Positions 19,743-27,033 are shown, counted from the first letter of the stretch. The stretch is 32,505 nt of DNA from Gammaproteobacteria bacterium (GCA_023475025.1 JAMCWB010000058.1:3331-35835), one strand, 5' to 3'. Program-made: numbers and translations. Notes: a model not told the origin generated them from the sequence alone.

Positions 19743-20297
19743 TCAACTGATCAGTTGCAGGAATTCCTGGCGCGTATTCACTGACTCACGGAACATGCCG
19801 AGCATGACCGAGGTGCGCATCAGTGAGTTCTGTTTCTGTACGCCTCGCATCATCATGCACATGTGTTTGGCTTCGATAATCACGCCAACCCCTTTGGCAT
19901 TGGTCACCGATTGCACTGCATTGGCAATCTGCAGGGTCAGGTTTTCCTGGATCTGCAGGCGGCGGGCATACATATCGACAATACGGGCAACCTTGGACAG
20001 ACCGACGACCTTGCCTTGTGGCAGGTAAGCTACATGGGCCTTGCCGATAAAGGGCAGCATGTGGTGCTCGCACATGGAGTACAGCTCGATGTCCTTGACG
20101 ATGACCATCTCGTCATTGTCCGAATCAAACAGCGCGCCGTTGACGATCTCATCCAGCGTTTGCTCATACCCGTGACAGAGAAACTGCATGGCTTTAGCAG
20201 CGCGCTTGGGCGTGTCTTTAAGGCCTCCGCGCTCCGGATCTTCGCCCAGATTGGTCAATATCTGGTGGTAGTTGTCAGTCAATTTGTCCAGGCTCAT
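19743..20297 (-). CDS. folE: GTP cyclohydrolase I
   Basis: This 184-residue enzyme makes dihydroneopterin triphosphate from GTP, the first step of folate and pterin synthesis. The zinc site is visible as Cys76 and His79 in [10 protein letters not shown] and Cys147 in KHMCMMMRG. This is the zinc-dependent IA type. The ATG at 20297 gives the family start [14 protein letters not shown]; a 15-residue in-frame extension is rejected. folM follows 8 bp later. The upstream spacer contains a long inverted repeat. In P. putida a folE copy belongs to the light-induced PplR regulon, and here the gene lies one kilobase from a PplR/LOV-like pair; light control is only inference. Confidence 0.96.
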   Translation of the reverse strand: MSLDKLTDNYHQILTNLGEDPERGGLKDTPKRAAKAMQFLCHGYEQTLDEIVNGALFDSDNDEMVIVKDIELYSMCEHHMLPFIGKAHVAYLPQGKVVGLSKVARIVDMYARRLQIQENLTLQIANAVQSVTNAKGVGVIIEAKHMCMMMRGVQKQNSLMRTSVMLGMFRESVNTRQEFLQLIS

Positions 20298-20383
20298 GCT
20301 GATCTCGTCGTGGCTATCGATTGAGGGCAACAATGCTAGCACGCTTTATAAAACAGCGGGATGCATGCATTGCGCAATGTCAG

Positions 20384-20448
20384 GTTCAGGCCATGGCCAT
20401 CGACTACCGGGGTACCGCCGGCAAGGTAGTGATGGTCATGACCTGAAC
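20384..20448. repeat. long imperfect inverted repeat upstream of folE
   Basis: Left arm 20384-20408 and right arm 20425-20448 pair at 22 of 24 positions with one bulged base and a 16-nt loop containing GTACCGCCGG. Both mismatches are G:U wobbles if the plus strand is transcribed. The right arm runs into ACCTGAACACAGGT and then TATACT (20455-20460) and TGTACA (20462-20467). It could be a leader fold, a regulatory dyad or a dispersed palindrome. Confidence 0.6.
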
Positions 20449-20549
20449 ACAGGTTATACTATGTACAAAGCTTATGCAGTAATTGTTTTCTGTAAAAGTA
20501 TTGTGCTGAATATGTCAGCGTTTTTCGGGTTTATGGGTTGGAGGATGCC

Positions 20550-20837
20550 ATGCAGTTGTCTGCGTTGAAAAAGGCCCGCCAGCAAGAGGCTGGCTTGAGC
20601 GTAGAAATTATCAGTCACAGCTGCCTGGGCAAGTTTCTGGCCTCGGTGCGGCTGAGTGATGGGGGGCGGGTATTGTTGCGCGATCGTCGTGGCCAGCCTA
20701 AAGTCTGGCTGGCGCTGGATCGAGTAAAGCGAGATCTGGGTCGTCAGGGCATTACCGACAGCGAGCTGAACCTGTGTGTGGCTCAGGATGAAGTCATTCG
20801 CCAGCCGGGCATGCCGGCTCAGGTCTGGGATGCCTGA
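20550..20837 (+). CDS. small hypothetical protein, DUF6482-like
   Basis: This 95-residue protein begins MQLSALKKARQQEAGLSVEI. It has no signal or membrane segment. The central stretch (GGRVLLRDRRGQPKVWLALDRVKRDLG) resembles small Pseudomonas proteins I associate with DUF6482; I cannot confirm that without a profile search. GGAGG lies 5 nt before the ATG, and an in-frame TTG four codons upstream is unlikely as the start. It reads towards the DCC1-like gene (19 bp between the stops) and away from folE. The function is unknown. Confidence 0.75.
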   Translation: MQLSALKKARQQEAGLSVEIISHSCLGKFLASVRLSDGGRVLLRDRRGQPKVWLALDRVKRDLGRQGITDSELNLCVAQDEVIRQPGMPAQVWDA

Positions 20838-20855
20838 GCGGGCAGATAGTCATCG

Positions 20856-21284
20856 TCAGTCAGTCTTGTCGCGCTTGATCTCACACTGGCCGCTGCCGCA
20901 GCGCTCTTCACTGGGCATGGGCACCAGCCTGGCCAGCCCGGGACGCAGGCGACAAAAGCCCCGGTAGGCGGCTTGCCACAAGGGGCGTGCCCAGCGCCAG
21001 CGGAGTGGGCGGACCAGCCAGCCGAGACCGACGGCGCGGTAGCTCCAGTAGGTAGCATCAATACCGGTAACCAGGTGTTGGTCAGCAAATTGCGCATGCA
21101 GGCAATCCAGCATCTGTTCACGGCTGCGGCCAGGCAGAGGTGCCGTGGCTGCATCGCTGATGTCGATCAGCTGCAGGCGATCCGGGGTGTGGCGCCGGCG
21201 GAACATGCGGATCTCGCGCACGCAGAGAGGACACTCGCCGTCGTAATACAAGGTCAAGGGCCATTGTGGGCTGAAAGCAGCCAT
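20856..21284 (-). CDS. DCC1-like thiol-disulfide oxidoreductase (DUF393)
   Basis: This 142-residue protein begins MAAFSPQWPLTLYYDGECPL. The defining motif YYDGECPLC with the thioredoxin-like Cys18-x2-Cys21 is at the N-terminus, and a later RAVGLGWLVRPL segment fits the family. DUF393 proteins are predicted thiol-disulfide oxidoreductases of uncertain substrate. GAGG lies 9 nt before the ATG. The gene is divergent from the MerR/LitR-like regulator across 101 bp holding TGTACA-type repeats, so it is a likely target of that regulator. Confidence 0.85.
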   Translation of the reverse strand: MAAFSPQWPLTLYYDGECPLCVREIRMFRRRHTPDRLQLIDISDAATAPLPGRSREQMLDCLHAQFADQHLVTGIDATYWSYRAVGLGWLVRPLRWRWARPLWQAAYRGFCRLRPGLARLVPMPSEERCGSGQCEIKRDKTD

Positions 21285-21297
21285 AGTCGTGTCCTCA

Positions 21298-21327
21298 TGT
21301 AACAAAGTTCTGTACAATACCCGTACA
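21298..21327. promoter_or_regulatory. TGTACA-type repeats in the DUF393/MerR divergent promoter
   Basis: TGTACA (21311-21316), 5 bp, then CGTACA (21322-21327) make an 11-bp-period direct repeat, with a weaker TGTAAC at 21298-21303. GTACAAT occurs twice. The hexamer resembles the half-site of the P. putida PplR1 operator, whose published consensus has a 12-bp spacer; that spacing is not found here. This is a likely autoregulatory operator of the MerR protein. Confidence 0.5.
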
Positions 21328-21385
21328 ATCTAGGGTGTTGCCAGCCACAGGTAAAGTCACACGTTTGCAGGGTGCGTAAGTAAAT

Positions 21386-22348
21386 ATGACCGATGACAGC
21401 CAGGACGAATTTGCGCCGACCGGCACGCCGTTGGACGATGCCGATCTGTTTCCGATTCGTGAGGTAGCGCGAATGACCGGTGTCAATCCGGTGACCCTGA
21501 GGGCCTGGGAGCGCCGTTATGGGCTGTTGACGCCGCATCGTACCGAGAGCGGCCACCGTCTGTATTCCATGGCTGACGTTGAGCGGGTCCGCGCTGTCAT
21601 GGCCTGGATCGAACGTGGTGTGGCGGTGAGCAAGGTCGCCACCATCATTGATCGTACCCCGCGCCCCGAGAGCATGCCGCGCCCGTTGGCCAGTCCGCCG
21701 GCAGACCTGCCCCAGGGGTCGGAAATGGAGTCCTGGCAGAACCGTCTGGCGCAAGCGGCCAATGACGGCAATCTGCGTCAGCTGGACAGCATCTATGGCC
21801 AGCTGCATGCCAGCTTTCCGCTGGCAGTGGTGATCTGTGAGGTTTTGCGCCCGGTCTGGCAAAGCTTGCGTGGTAATTTGAACAGCCAGCCTGGTGTTGC
21901 CTGGCTACTGCTGGACAGCTTCCTGACTGCCCGTTTAACCCAGCGCGCAAGCTTTATGGCGGGTCATCGCCATGTGCTGCTGGTGAATTTATCGGGCCCG
22001 CAACAGCCCTTTGATCTGCTGTGTGCTGCCAGCCTTGTGGCTGCCACGGAAACGGATGTAGTGTGCCTGCGTGAAGCACCGCCGGTACTTGATCTTGCGG
22101 TATTGGCCGAGCGTACGGGGGCCGCGGCAGTGGTGCTGTTCAGTGATCGAGCGCAGGATACTGACATGCTGGCCAAGCAACTGCCGCGCCTGGAACAGTC
22201 ATTGGCATGTCCGTTGGTCATGCTCGGGGGCTGCTGTGAGGCGCAGGAGTCGGCGCTGGAAAAAGCGGGATTGCATGTGCTGGGTGAGATATCCAGTGCC
22301 TTGCCGCGCCGGCTGGCGGCCTTGTTGGCAGGGCGGCTGGACCATTGA
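21386..22348 (+). CDS. MerR-family regulator, LitR/CarH-like, class II (PplR type)
   Basis: This is a 320-residue protein. The MerR winged helix (about residues 22-90) contains FPIREVARMTGVNPVTLRAW, RYGLL and ESGHRLYS. A helical region and a Rossmann-like domain follow (about 130-310), as in B12-sensing LitR/CarH. The B12 ligands are missing: no W-x9-EH in the helical part and no DxHxxG in the Rossmann part (VNLSGPQQ occupies that place). That is the class II state, in which light is sensed by a partner LOV protein. A short LOV gene lies convergently 204 bp downstream. Family members control photolyase, folE and other light-induced genes. Its own upstream region has TGTACA repeats. The assignment to PplR is from recalled literature and context. 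Confidence 0.88.
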   Translation: MTDDSQDEFAPTGTPLDDADLFPIREVARMTGVNPVTLRAWERRYGLLTPHRTESGHRLYSMADVERVRAVMAWIERGVAVSKVATIIDRTPRPESMPRPLASPPADLPQGSEMESWQNRLAQAANDGNLRQLDSIYGQLHASFPLAVVICEVLRPVWQSLRGNLNSQPGVAWLLLDSFLTARLTQRASFMAGHRHVLLVNLSGPQQPFDLLCAASLVAATETDVVCLREAPPVLDLAVLAERTGAAAVVLFSDRAQDTDMLAKQLPRLEQSLACPLVMLGGCCEAQESALEKAGLHVLGEISSALPRRLAALLAGRLDH

Positions 22349-22393
22349 GACACATCTTGTTGCGAGCTTGGGGTGGTTATCTTTAACTTAAGC

Positions 22394-22430
22394 TATACAA
22401 AAAAAAGCGTACCTGTATATTGTTTGTACA
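22394..22430 (+). promoter_or_regulatory. promoter/operator-like element between merR and LOV genes
   Basis: TATACA (22394-22399) and TGTATA (22414-22419) form a dyad with 14 bp between. TGTACA (22425-22430) follows 5 bp after TGTATA. The TGTAYA-N5-TGTACA unit has the same spacing as the pair upstream of merR. TGTATAT could serve as a -10, but no good -35 is visible, which is usual for MerR-activated promoters. The surrounding sequence is unusually AT-rich. Confidence 0.45.
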
Positions 22431-22515
22431 TGGTTGGCGCGCAAGCACTAACCACTCTGATATACAGCTGCGCACCCCGGTAGCCGCCTTCCCCTTTGGG
22501 CTACCGGGGTTTTTT
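22427..22515 (+). ncRNA. candidate small RNA between merR and the LOV gene
   Basis: Downstream of the promoter-like element, a transcript starting near 22427 would run about 90 nt to a strong terminator. A 5' hairpin (TGGTT/AACCA, 22430-22453) and the terminator stem leave a C-rich loop GCCTTCCCCTTTG exposed, a common shape for RNAs that pair with ribosome binding sites. No open reading frame of note is present. I do not recognise a named family. The alternative is a long merR 3' UTR. Confidence 0.4.
22475..22515 (+). terminator. intrinsic terminator
   Basis: CCCCGGTAGCC (22475-22485) pairs perfectly with GGCTACCGGGG (22499-22509) across a 13-nt loop, and six T follow (22510-22515). The T-run is on the plus strand, so it ends merR or small-RNA transcription, not the LOV gene. 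It is 127 bp beyond the merR stop. Confidence 0.9.
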
Positions 22516-22552
22516 ATGTCACCCGTTTTGCTGCATCAGTAGCTGAGAATAT

Positions 22553-22993
22553 TCAGTTGGTGCTTTTGCCCTGTTTGAGCTGGAGTAGTTCTTCCTGTAA
22601 CTCCTCGACCCGTTGCTGGGCTTCTACCTGCTCGGTGACATCTTTCTGAATCCCGATAAAGTAGGTCAGCTGGTCGGTTTCGTTATACACCGGCGTGATC
22701 GACAGTTCGTTCCAGAACATGGAACCGTCTTTGCGGTAGTTGCGCAGCACCTGGCGGCAGGGTTTGCCGGCCTTGACGGCCTCACGGATGGCGTGCAGGC
22801 CTGGCTGATCACGGTCGCCCTTTTGCAGGAATCGGCAATCCTGATAGAGGATGTCTTCCGAGCTGTAGCCAGTCAGGTCCTCAAAGGCCTTGTTGACGTA
22901 GATCAGAATGTTGTCGTCACCTTCCTGTTCAGCAACCACAATGCCGTCATTTGATGCGTTGACGACAAGTTGCAGTAATTTGGCATTGATCAT
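22553..22993 (-). CDS. short LOV-domain blue-light photoreceptor (PpSB-LOV type)
   Basis: This is a 146-residue protein: one LOV/PAS domain (about residues 15-118) with N- and C-terminal helices and no output domain. The photoactive cysteine is Cys53 in YQDCRFLQ, at the same number as in P. putida PpSB1-LOV. Asn-containing flavin motifs (NYRKDG, WNELSITPV, YFIGIQKDVT) are intact. Arg61, which contacts the FMN phosphate, is kept; residue 66, Arg in PpSB1-LOV, is Leu. The C-terminal helix (EQVEAQQRVEELQEELLQLK) should mediate dimerisation. In P. putida such proteins are needed for light induction through PplR regulators, and a PplR-like gene is adjacent here. GGGGGAAG lies about 10 nt before the ATG. 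Confidence 0.95.
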   Translation of the reverse strand: MINAKLLQLVVNASNDGIVVAEQEGDDNILIYVNKAFEDLTGYSSEDILYQDCRFLQKGDRDQPGLHAIREAVKAGKPCRQVLRNYRKDGSMFWNELSITPVYNETDQLTYFIGIQKDVTEQVEAQQRVEELQEELLQLKQGKSTN

Positions 22994-23117
22994 TGCAACA
23001 GTCTTCCCCCTGAATTAGAACCACATTCTATCGCATAAGTCTGGACTGTCTAGGCTGCAAAATTCGCTGAGTACGGCATAATGCTCCGCAGAATCCAACC
23101 TGCAGGAGCCGAAGACG

Positions 23118-23570
23118 ATGCGCTTGACCCTTTTGACCGGCACGGTATCCGGCACAGCTGATATGGTGGCGGATGCCGCCGAAAGCCTTCTGACCGAAGC
23201 CGGAGTGGCGGTTACCCGTTTGAGCGGTGCCAATGTGGAAGAGTTCCTTGCCAGTGCGCCGGAGGCCATTCTCGTGGTGACAGCAACAACCGGTATGGGC
23301 GAGGTGCCAGACGATCTGTTGCCGTTACAACTGGAACTGAATGACCGCTTTCCGCTGCTGACCGGGATTCCCTTTGGCGTTATTGCCTTGGGTGACTCCT
23401 CCTATGATGACACCTTCTGTCAGGGTGGCCGCGATATGCGCGACCTGTTGCTGGAGTTGCAAGCTGGCGAGGCGCTGACGATGCTGGAGCTGGATGCCAG
23501 TGAAACGGTCAATCAGGACGAAGACGCCGGCCCCTGGGTGGCCGACTTTCTCCAGGCGCTGGGCCGCTGA
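23118..23570 (+). CDS. flavodoxin (MioC-like)
   Basis: This is a 150-residue flavodoxin-fold protein. The FMN phosphate loop TGTVSGTAD is at residues 7-15, TTGMGEVPDD forms the second flavin loop, and ALGDSSYDDTFCQGG the third. This is the MioC/short-flavodoxin pattern seen in Pseudomonas. It should carry electrons in the cytoplasm; the partner is unknown. AGGAG lies 9 nt before the ATG. The stop codon directly abuts that of the convergent Crp/Fnr gene. Confidence 0.92.
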   Translation: MRLTLLTGTVSGTADMVADAAESLLTEAGVAVTRLSGANVEEFLASAPEAILVVTATTGMGEVPDDLLPLQLELNDRFPLLTGIPFGVIALGDSSYDDTFCQGGRDMRDLLLELQAGEALTMLELDASETVNQDEDAGPWVADFLQALGR

Positions 23571-24326
23571 TCACCAGTCGGCCGGCAACTCCCCGCTGGC
23601 AATGCGGGTCAGCGCTGGCTCATCCAGAATGACAATCTGTCCGTAGCTGACCCGCAGCCAGTTGGCCTGCTCCATGCGCTTGAGCAGCTTGTTCACGCTC
23701 TGGCGTGAACTGTTGAGCATCAGGCCCAGGGATTCCTGGGATAACTGAACGGCCAGATGGGTGCCATCGGGCTCGGTCTGGCCGTAGTTGTGCGCATGCA
23801 TCAACAGGCGCTTGACCAGGCGCGCTGGCAGCGGCAGCAGGGCGCTGTCTTCCTGCATGGCAAAGGTTACTCGCAAGCGCCGACACAGCAGGCGCATAAA
23901 TAGCGGGTATAGCTCCGGATGCCGTTCCAGCAACTGCTGAAAATGCTGTCGCGACAGAAACAGCAGTTCGGTATTGCCGCTGGCGTGGGTGTCGTGCGAG
24001 CGGGGCAAGCCATCAATCAGCGAGATCTCACCAAACCAGCTACCGGGGCTCAGAATGGCGAGCACCGCTTCACGACCATCCAGGCCGATATTGCTGATGC
24101 GGGCTGCGCCAGTAATGACGCCGTACAGGCCGTCCGGCAGGTCGCCTTTGGCGTAGACGGTTTCACCATCAGCCAGGTGACGACGGCGTACCTGGGCGCG
24201 TATGTCATTGATGACGCGTTCAGGCAGCTCGCTGAACCAACGGTTTTTTTCCAGCAGCCGGGCCAGTGGTGCATCAGTGCTGTTGTCTGACAATGTAAGA
24301 TTCGAGACAGTCCGCTTCGCAGTCAC
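23571..24326 (-). CDS. Crp/Fnr-family transcriptional regulator
   Basis: This 251-residue protein starts with GTG, with AGGAG 8 nt upstream. A cyclic-nucleotide-binding-like domain (about residues 28-145) has GSWFGEISLIDGLPRSHDTHA in the place of the cAMP pocket of Crp (GE and RS are present). A C-terminal winged helix (about 165-240) includes LSQESLGLMLNSSRQSVNKLL as the recognition unit. There is no N-terminal cysteine cluster, so it is not an oxygen-sensing Fnr. The ligand and targets are unknown. It is divergent from the aldolase-hydrolase pair across 105 bp and could control it. Confidence 0.92.
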   Translation of the reverse strand: MTAKRTVSNLTLSDNSTDAPLARLLEKNRWFSELPERVINDIRAQVRRRHLADGETVYAKGDLPDGLYGVITGAARISNIGLDGREAVLAILSPGSWFGEISLIDGLPRSHDTHASGNTELLFLSRQHFQQLLERHPELYPLFMRLLCRRLRVTFAMQEDSALLPLPARLVKRLLMHAHNYGQTEPDGTHLAVQLSQESLGLMLNSSRQSVNKLLKRMEQANWLRVSYGQIVILDEPALTRIASGELPADW

Positions 24327-24431
24327 CGTCTAGACTCCTTGTATGACTTGATCGCGACAGTATGCCGCATACGCTGCAGATGTCGATGTGTCAGCTGACG
24401 ACAACACGATTGATTGCACGAGGAGTTGCCC

Positions 24432-25205
24432 ATGAATGCCGAACAGAAACTGCCGCAAATGAGCGTCAAGGACCAGGTCAGTGCCGAGGAATGGCAGACT
24501 CGGGTTGATCTGGCCGCCTGCTACCGCCTGGTTGCCATGTATGGTTGGGATGACGTGGTATTCACCCATATTTCCGCCAAGATTCCCGGCACCGAAGAGT
24601 TTCTGATCAACCCCTATGGTTTGATGTTTGAGGAAATCACTGCCTCCAATCTGGTGAAGATTGATCTGCAGGGTAATGTGCTGATGGACACCCCTTACCA
24701 GATCAATCCGGCCGGGTTCACCATTCACAGTGCGGTACATGAAGCCCGTCACGATGTGACCTGCGTGCTGCATACCCATACCAACGCGGGTGTTGCCGTA
24801 TCAGCGCAGAAAGACGGCTTGTTGCCGATTTCCCAGCAGGCGTTGTTCGTGCTTTGCAGCTTGTCCTACCACGATTACGAGGGTGTTGCCCTGCGTGAAG
24901 AGGAGAAGGTACGCCTGCAGGCTGACCTGGGTAACACCATGAGCATGATTTTGCGCAATCATGGCCTGATGACCTGCGGTCGCAGTGTTGCTGAGGCCTT
25001 TTCGAATATGTACATCCTGCAGCGTACCTGTGAAATCCAGATTCAGGCCCAGGCTGGTGGTGGTGAACTTATTCCGATCCCGCAGCAGATTCTCGATGGC
25101 GCCAAGGAAAGCATGCGCAAGGTCACTCACGGCTCGGGTGCCAATCTGGCCTGGCCGGCCCTGATGCGCAAGATCCAGCGGGTCAACCCGGGTTTTGATC
25201 AGTGA
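24432..25205 (+). CDS. class II aldolase/adducin-family protein
   Basis: This 257-residue cytosolic protein begins MNAEQKLPQMSVKDQVSAEE. Metal-binding histidines are visible as His114 and His116 in VLHTHTN and His177 in RNHGLMTCG. THISAKIPG and the EITASNLVKID stretch complete the fold of the FucA/AraD/adducin family. All three zinc ligands are kept, so it may be a real aldolase or epimerase; the substrate is unknown, and many homologues are merely annotated as family members. The ATG has GAGGAG 6 nt before it, so the longer in-frame TTG start is rejected. The stop overlaps the hydrolase start (GTGA). Confidence 0.9.
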   Translation: MNAEQKLPQMSVKDQVSAEEWQTRVDLAACYRLVAMYGWDDVVFTHISAKIPGTEEFLINPYGLMFEEITASNLVKIDLQGNVLMDTPYQINPAGFTIHSAVHEARHDVTCVLHTHTNAGVAVSAQKDGLLPISQQALFVLCSLSYHDYEGVALREEEKVRLQADLGNTMSMILRNHGLMTCGRSVAEAFSNMYILQRTCEIQIQAQAGGGELIPIPQQILDGAKESMRKVTHGSGANLAWPALMRKIQRVNPGFDQ

Positions 25206-26116
25206 GAACAGCCTTGACGGGTATCGCCCTGGAGGATTGGCTGGTCCGTTCCAGAACCTTTGACTATCGAGGCCAGACAATCCGTTACTGGACCTCGGGG
25301 CAGGGCGAGCCCCTGTTGCTGATTCACGGTTATCCGACAGCCGCCTGGGACTGGCATTACCTGTGGCAGCCACTGGCCGAGCGGTATCAGGTGATTGCCT
25401 GTGACATGATAGGTTTCGGTCACTCGGCCAAGCCGCAGGAATATGCCTACAGCCTGCAGGATCAGGCCGATCTGCAACTGGCATTGCTGGACTATCTGGG
25501 TGTTCGTCGTTGTCATGTGCTGGCGCATGATTACGGCGACAGCGTGGCCCAGGAATTACTCGCACGTGACCATGAAGGACCACAGCGGCTGGATTCCATG
25601 TGCTTTCTCAATGGTGGCCTGTTTCCGGAAACTCATCATCCGGTGCTGCTGCAGAAGTTGCTGCTCTCACCGCTGGGTTTCTTCTTTGCCCGTATGAGCA
25701 GTCGTCCGCGGCTGGCCAAGTCGTTGCGTGAGGTATTTGGTGCTGGCACCCAGCCCTCGGATGAGGAGCTGGATACTTTCTGGCAGCTGATTGCCCATGA
25801 CAATGGCCAGGCGATAATGCACAAGCTGATTCGCTATATTCCGGAGCGGCGGGTGTATCGGGAGCGCTGGGTTAACGCCATGCAGCAGACCAATGTGCCC
25901 ATGCGGGTGATTGATGGTGCCGATGATCCGGTGTCCGGCGCCCTCATGGTTGCCCGCTACCGCGAGCTGGTGCCCGAAGCGGATGTGGTCATGCTGGAAG
26001 ATATTGGCCATTATCCGCAGATCGAGGCGCCGGCGGCAGTGCTCGACGCCTATCTGCAGTTCCGGGACAAGCTGCAGGCGGCCAGCAGGCAGCAGCGGGT
26101 TGCTCAGGCCGGCTGA
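25202..26116 (+). CDS. alpha/beta hydrolase, MEST/PEG1-like
   Basis: This 304-residue protein starts with GTG overlapping the aldolase stop by 4 bp, so the two are coupled. The oxyanion stretch HGYP (residues 42-45), the nucleophile elbow [12 protein letters not shown] with Asp110, a putative acid at Asp241/242 and His270 in IGHYPQIE give an Asp-nucleophile hydrolase of the epoxide hydrolase/haloalkane dehalogenase class. HDYGDxVAQELL and [18 protein letters not shown] are very like the vertebrate imprinted protein MEST/PEG1. The substrate is unknown in both. No signal peptide or membrane helix is evident. The 3' end overlaps convergent yaaA by 13 bp. Confidence 0.9.
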   Translation: MRTALTGIALEDWLVRSRTFDYRGQTIRYWTSGQGEPLLLIHGYPTAAWDWHYLWQPLAERYQVIACDMIGFGHSAKPQEYAYSLQDQADLQLALLDYLGVRRCHVLAHDYGDSVAQELLARDHEGPQRLDSMCFLNGGLFPETHHPVLLQKLLLSPLGFFFARMSSRPRLAKSLREVFGAGTQPSDEELDTFWQLIAHDNGQAIMHKLIRYIPERRVYRERWVNAMQQTNVPMRVIDGADDPVSGALMVARYRELVPEADVVMLEDIGHYPQIEAPAAVLDAYLQFRDKLQAASRQQRVAQAG

Positions 26117-26880
26117 TCGCGCAGGAACACCAGCTTGTCGGCTGATGAGCTGGTGGCGTCGTAGTAATAACCGTCCAGATTGAAATCTTTCAGTCCTTCC
26201 GGGTCCTGCAGGCGTTCCTTGATCACATAGCGAGCCATAAGGCCGCGGGCTTTCTTGGCGTAGAAGCTGATGATCTTGTACTGACCGTTCTTCTGATCCT
26301 TGAACACGGTATCAATCACGCGCGCCTTGAGTGCCTTGGGTTTGACCGCGCCAAAGTATTCCTGCGAAGCCAGGTTGAGCAGTACGTCATCACCCTGGGC
26401 GGCCAGATCCTGATTCAGCCATTCACTGATGCGCTCGCCCCAGAACTGGTACAGGTCTTTGCCGCGTGGGTTGCTCAGTTTGGTGCCCATCTCCAGCCGG
26501 TAAGGTTGCATCAGATCCAATGGGCGCAGCAGGCCGTAGAGGCCAGACAGCATGCGCAAATGATCCTGGGCAAAGGCAAAGTCGTCAGCATCGAAACTTT
26601 CGGCATCCAGCCCGGTATAGACATCGCCCTTGAAGGCCAGCACAGCCTGCTTGCTGTTCTTCGGTGTCGGCTTGGGCTCCCAGCTGCCATAGCGGGCAAC
26701 ATTCAGACTGGCCAGCTTGTCTGACAGCTTCATCAGCTCGGCAATAGCCTGCGGTGATTGTTCGCGCAGCACCTCGATCAGCTGCTCGCTGTGCTCGAGA
26801 AAACGCGGCTCAGTGGCCTGATCGATAACCGGCGGGGTGTCGTAATCCAGCGTTTTGGCTGGGGAAATGACCAGCAACAT
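26104..26880 (-). CDS. yaaA: YaaA, peroxide stress protein
   Basis: This 258-residue protein begins [20 protein letters not shown], the hallmark of the YaaA/DUF328 family, and has the same length as in E. coli. [16 protein letters not shown] and [10 protein letters not shown] are further family stretches. In E. coli YaaA is induced by OxyR and limits free iron and DNA damage under peroxide, and the fold binds DNA. GGAGG lies 7 nt before the ATG; a 13-residue upstream extension is rejected. The upstream spacer (26881-27184) is a G-rich tract followed by heptamer repeat element B. Confidence 0.95.
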   Translation of the reverse strand: MLLVISPAKTLDYDTPPVIDQATEPRFLEHSEQLIEVLREQSPQAIAELMKLSDKLASLNVARYGSWEPKPTPKNSKQAVLAFKGDVYTGLDAESFDADDFAFAQDHLRMLSGLYGLLRPLDLMQPYRLEMGTKLSNPRGKDLYQFWGERISEWLNQDLAAQGDDVLLNLASQEYFGAVKPKALKARVIDTVFKDQKNGQYKIISFYAKKARGLMARYVIKERLQDPEGLKDFNLDGYYYDATSSSADKLVFLRDQPA

Positions 26881-26940
26881 AGGCAGCCTCCTTAATCTGA
26901 TAGACCTATTATGCCGCAAGTCTGGCCTCGGCGGATGTAT

Positions 26941-27024
26941 GGGGGTGATAGGGGAGGGCTATTGGCGGGGGGAGGGGGAAGTTGGAAGCTGGACGCTGGA
27001 AGTGGGGGAGGGGTGGGGTAAGGG
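26941..27024 (+). other. G-rich tract with quadruplex potential
   Basis: Five G-runs of three to six bases lie at 26941-26978. A compact set (GGGGG, A, GGGG, T, GGGG, TAA, GGG) lies at 27004-27024, with loops of one to three bases. Both are on the plus strand, between yaaA and phoH. The tract is strikingly purine-rich against its surroundings. Confidence 0.6.
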
Positions 27025-27033
27025 TTGTGGTAA

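Noticed and set aside
21285..22440. Exact P. putida PplR1 operator (two hexamers with a 12-bp spacer)
   Set aside because: I looked on both strands of the merR flanks. TGTACA-like hexamers are present, but with spacers of 5 or 14 bp, so only a variant operator is proposed.
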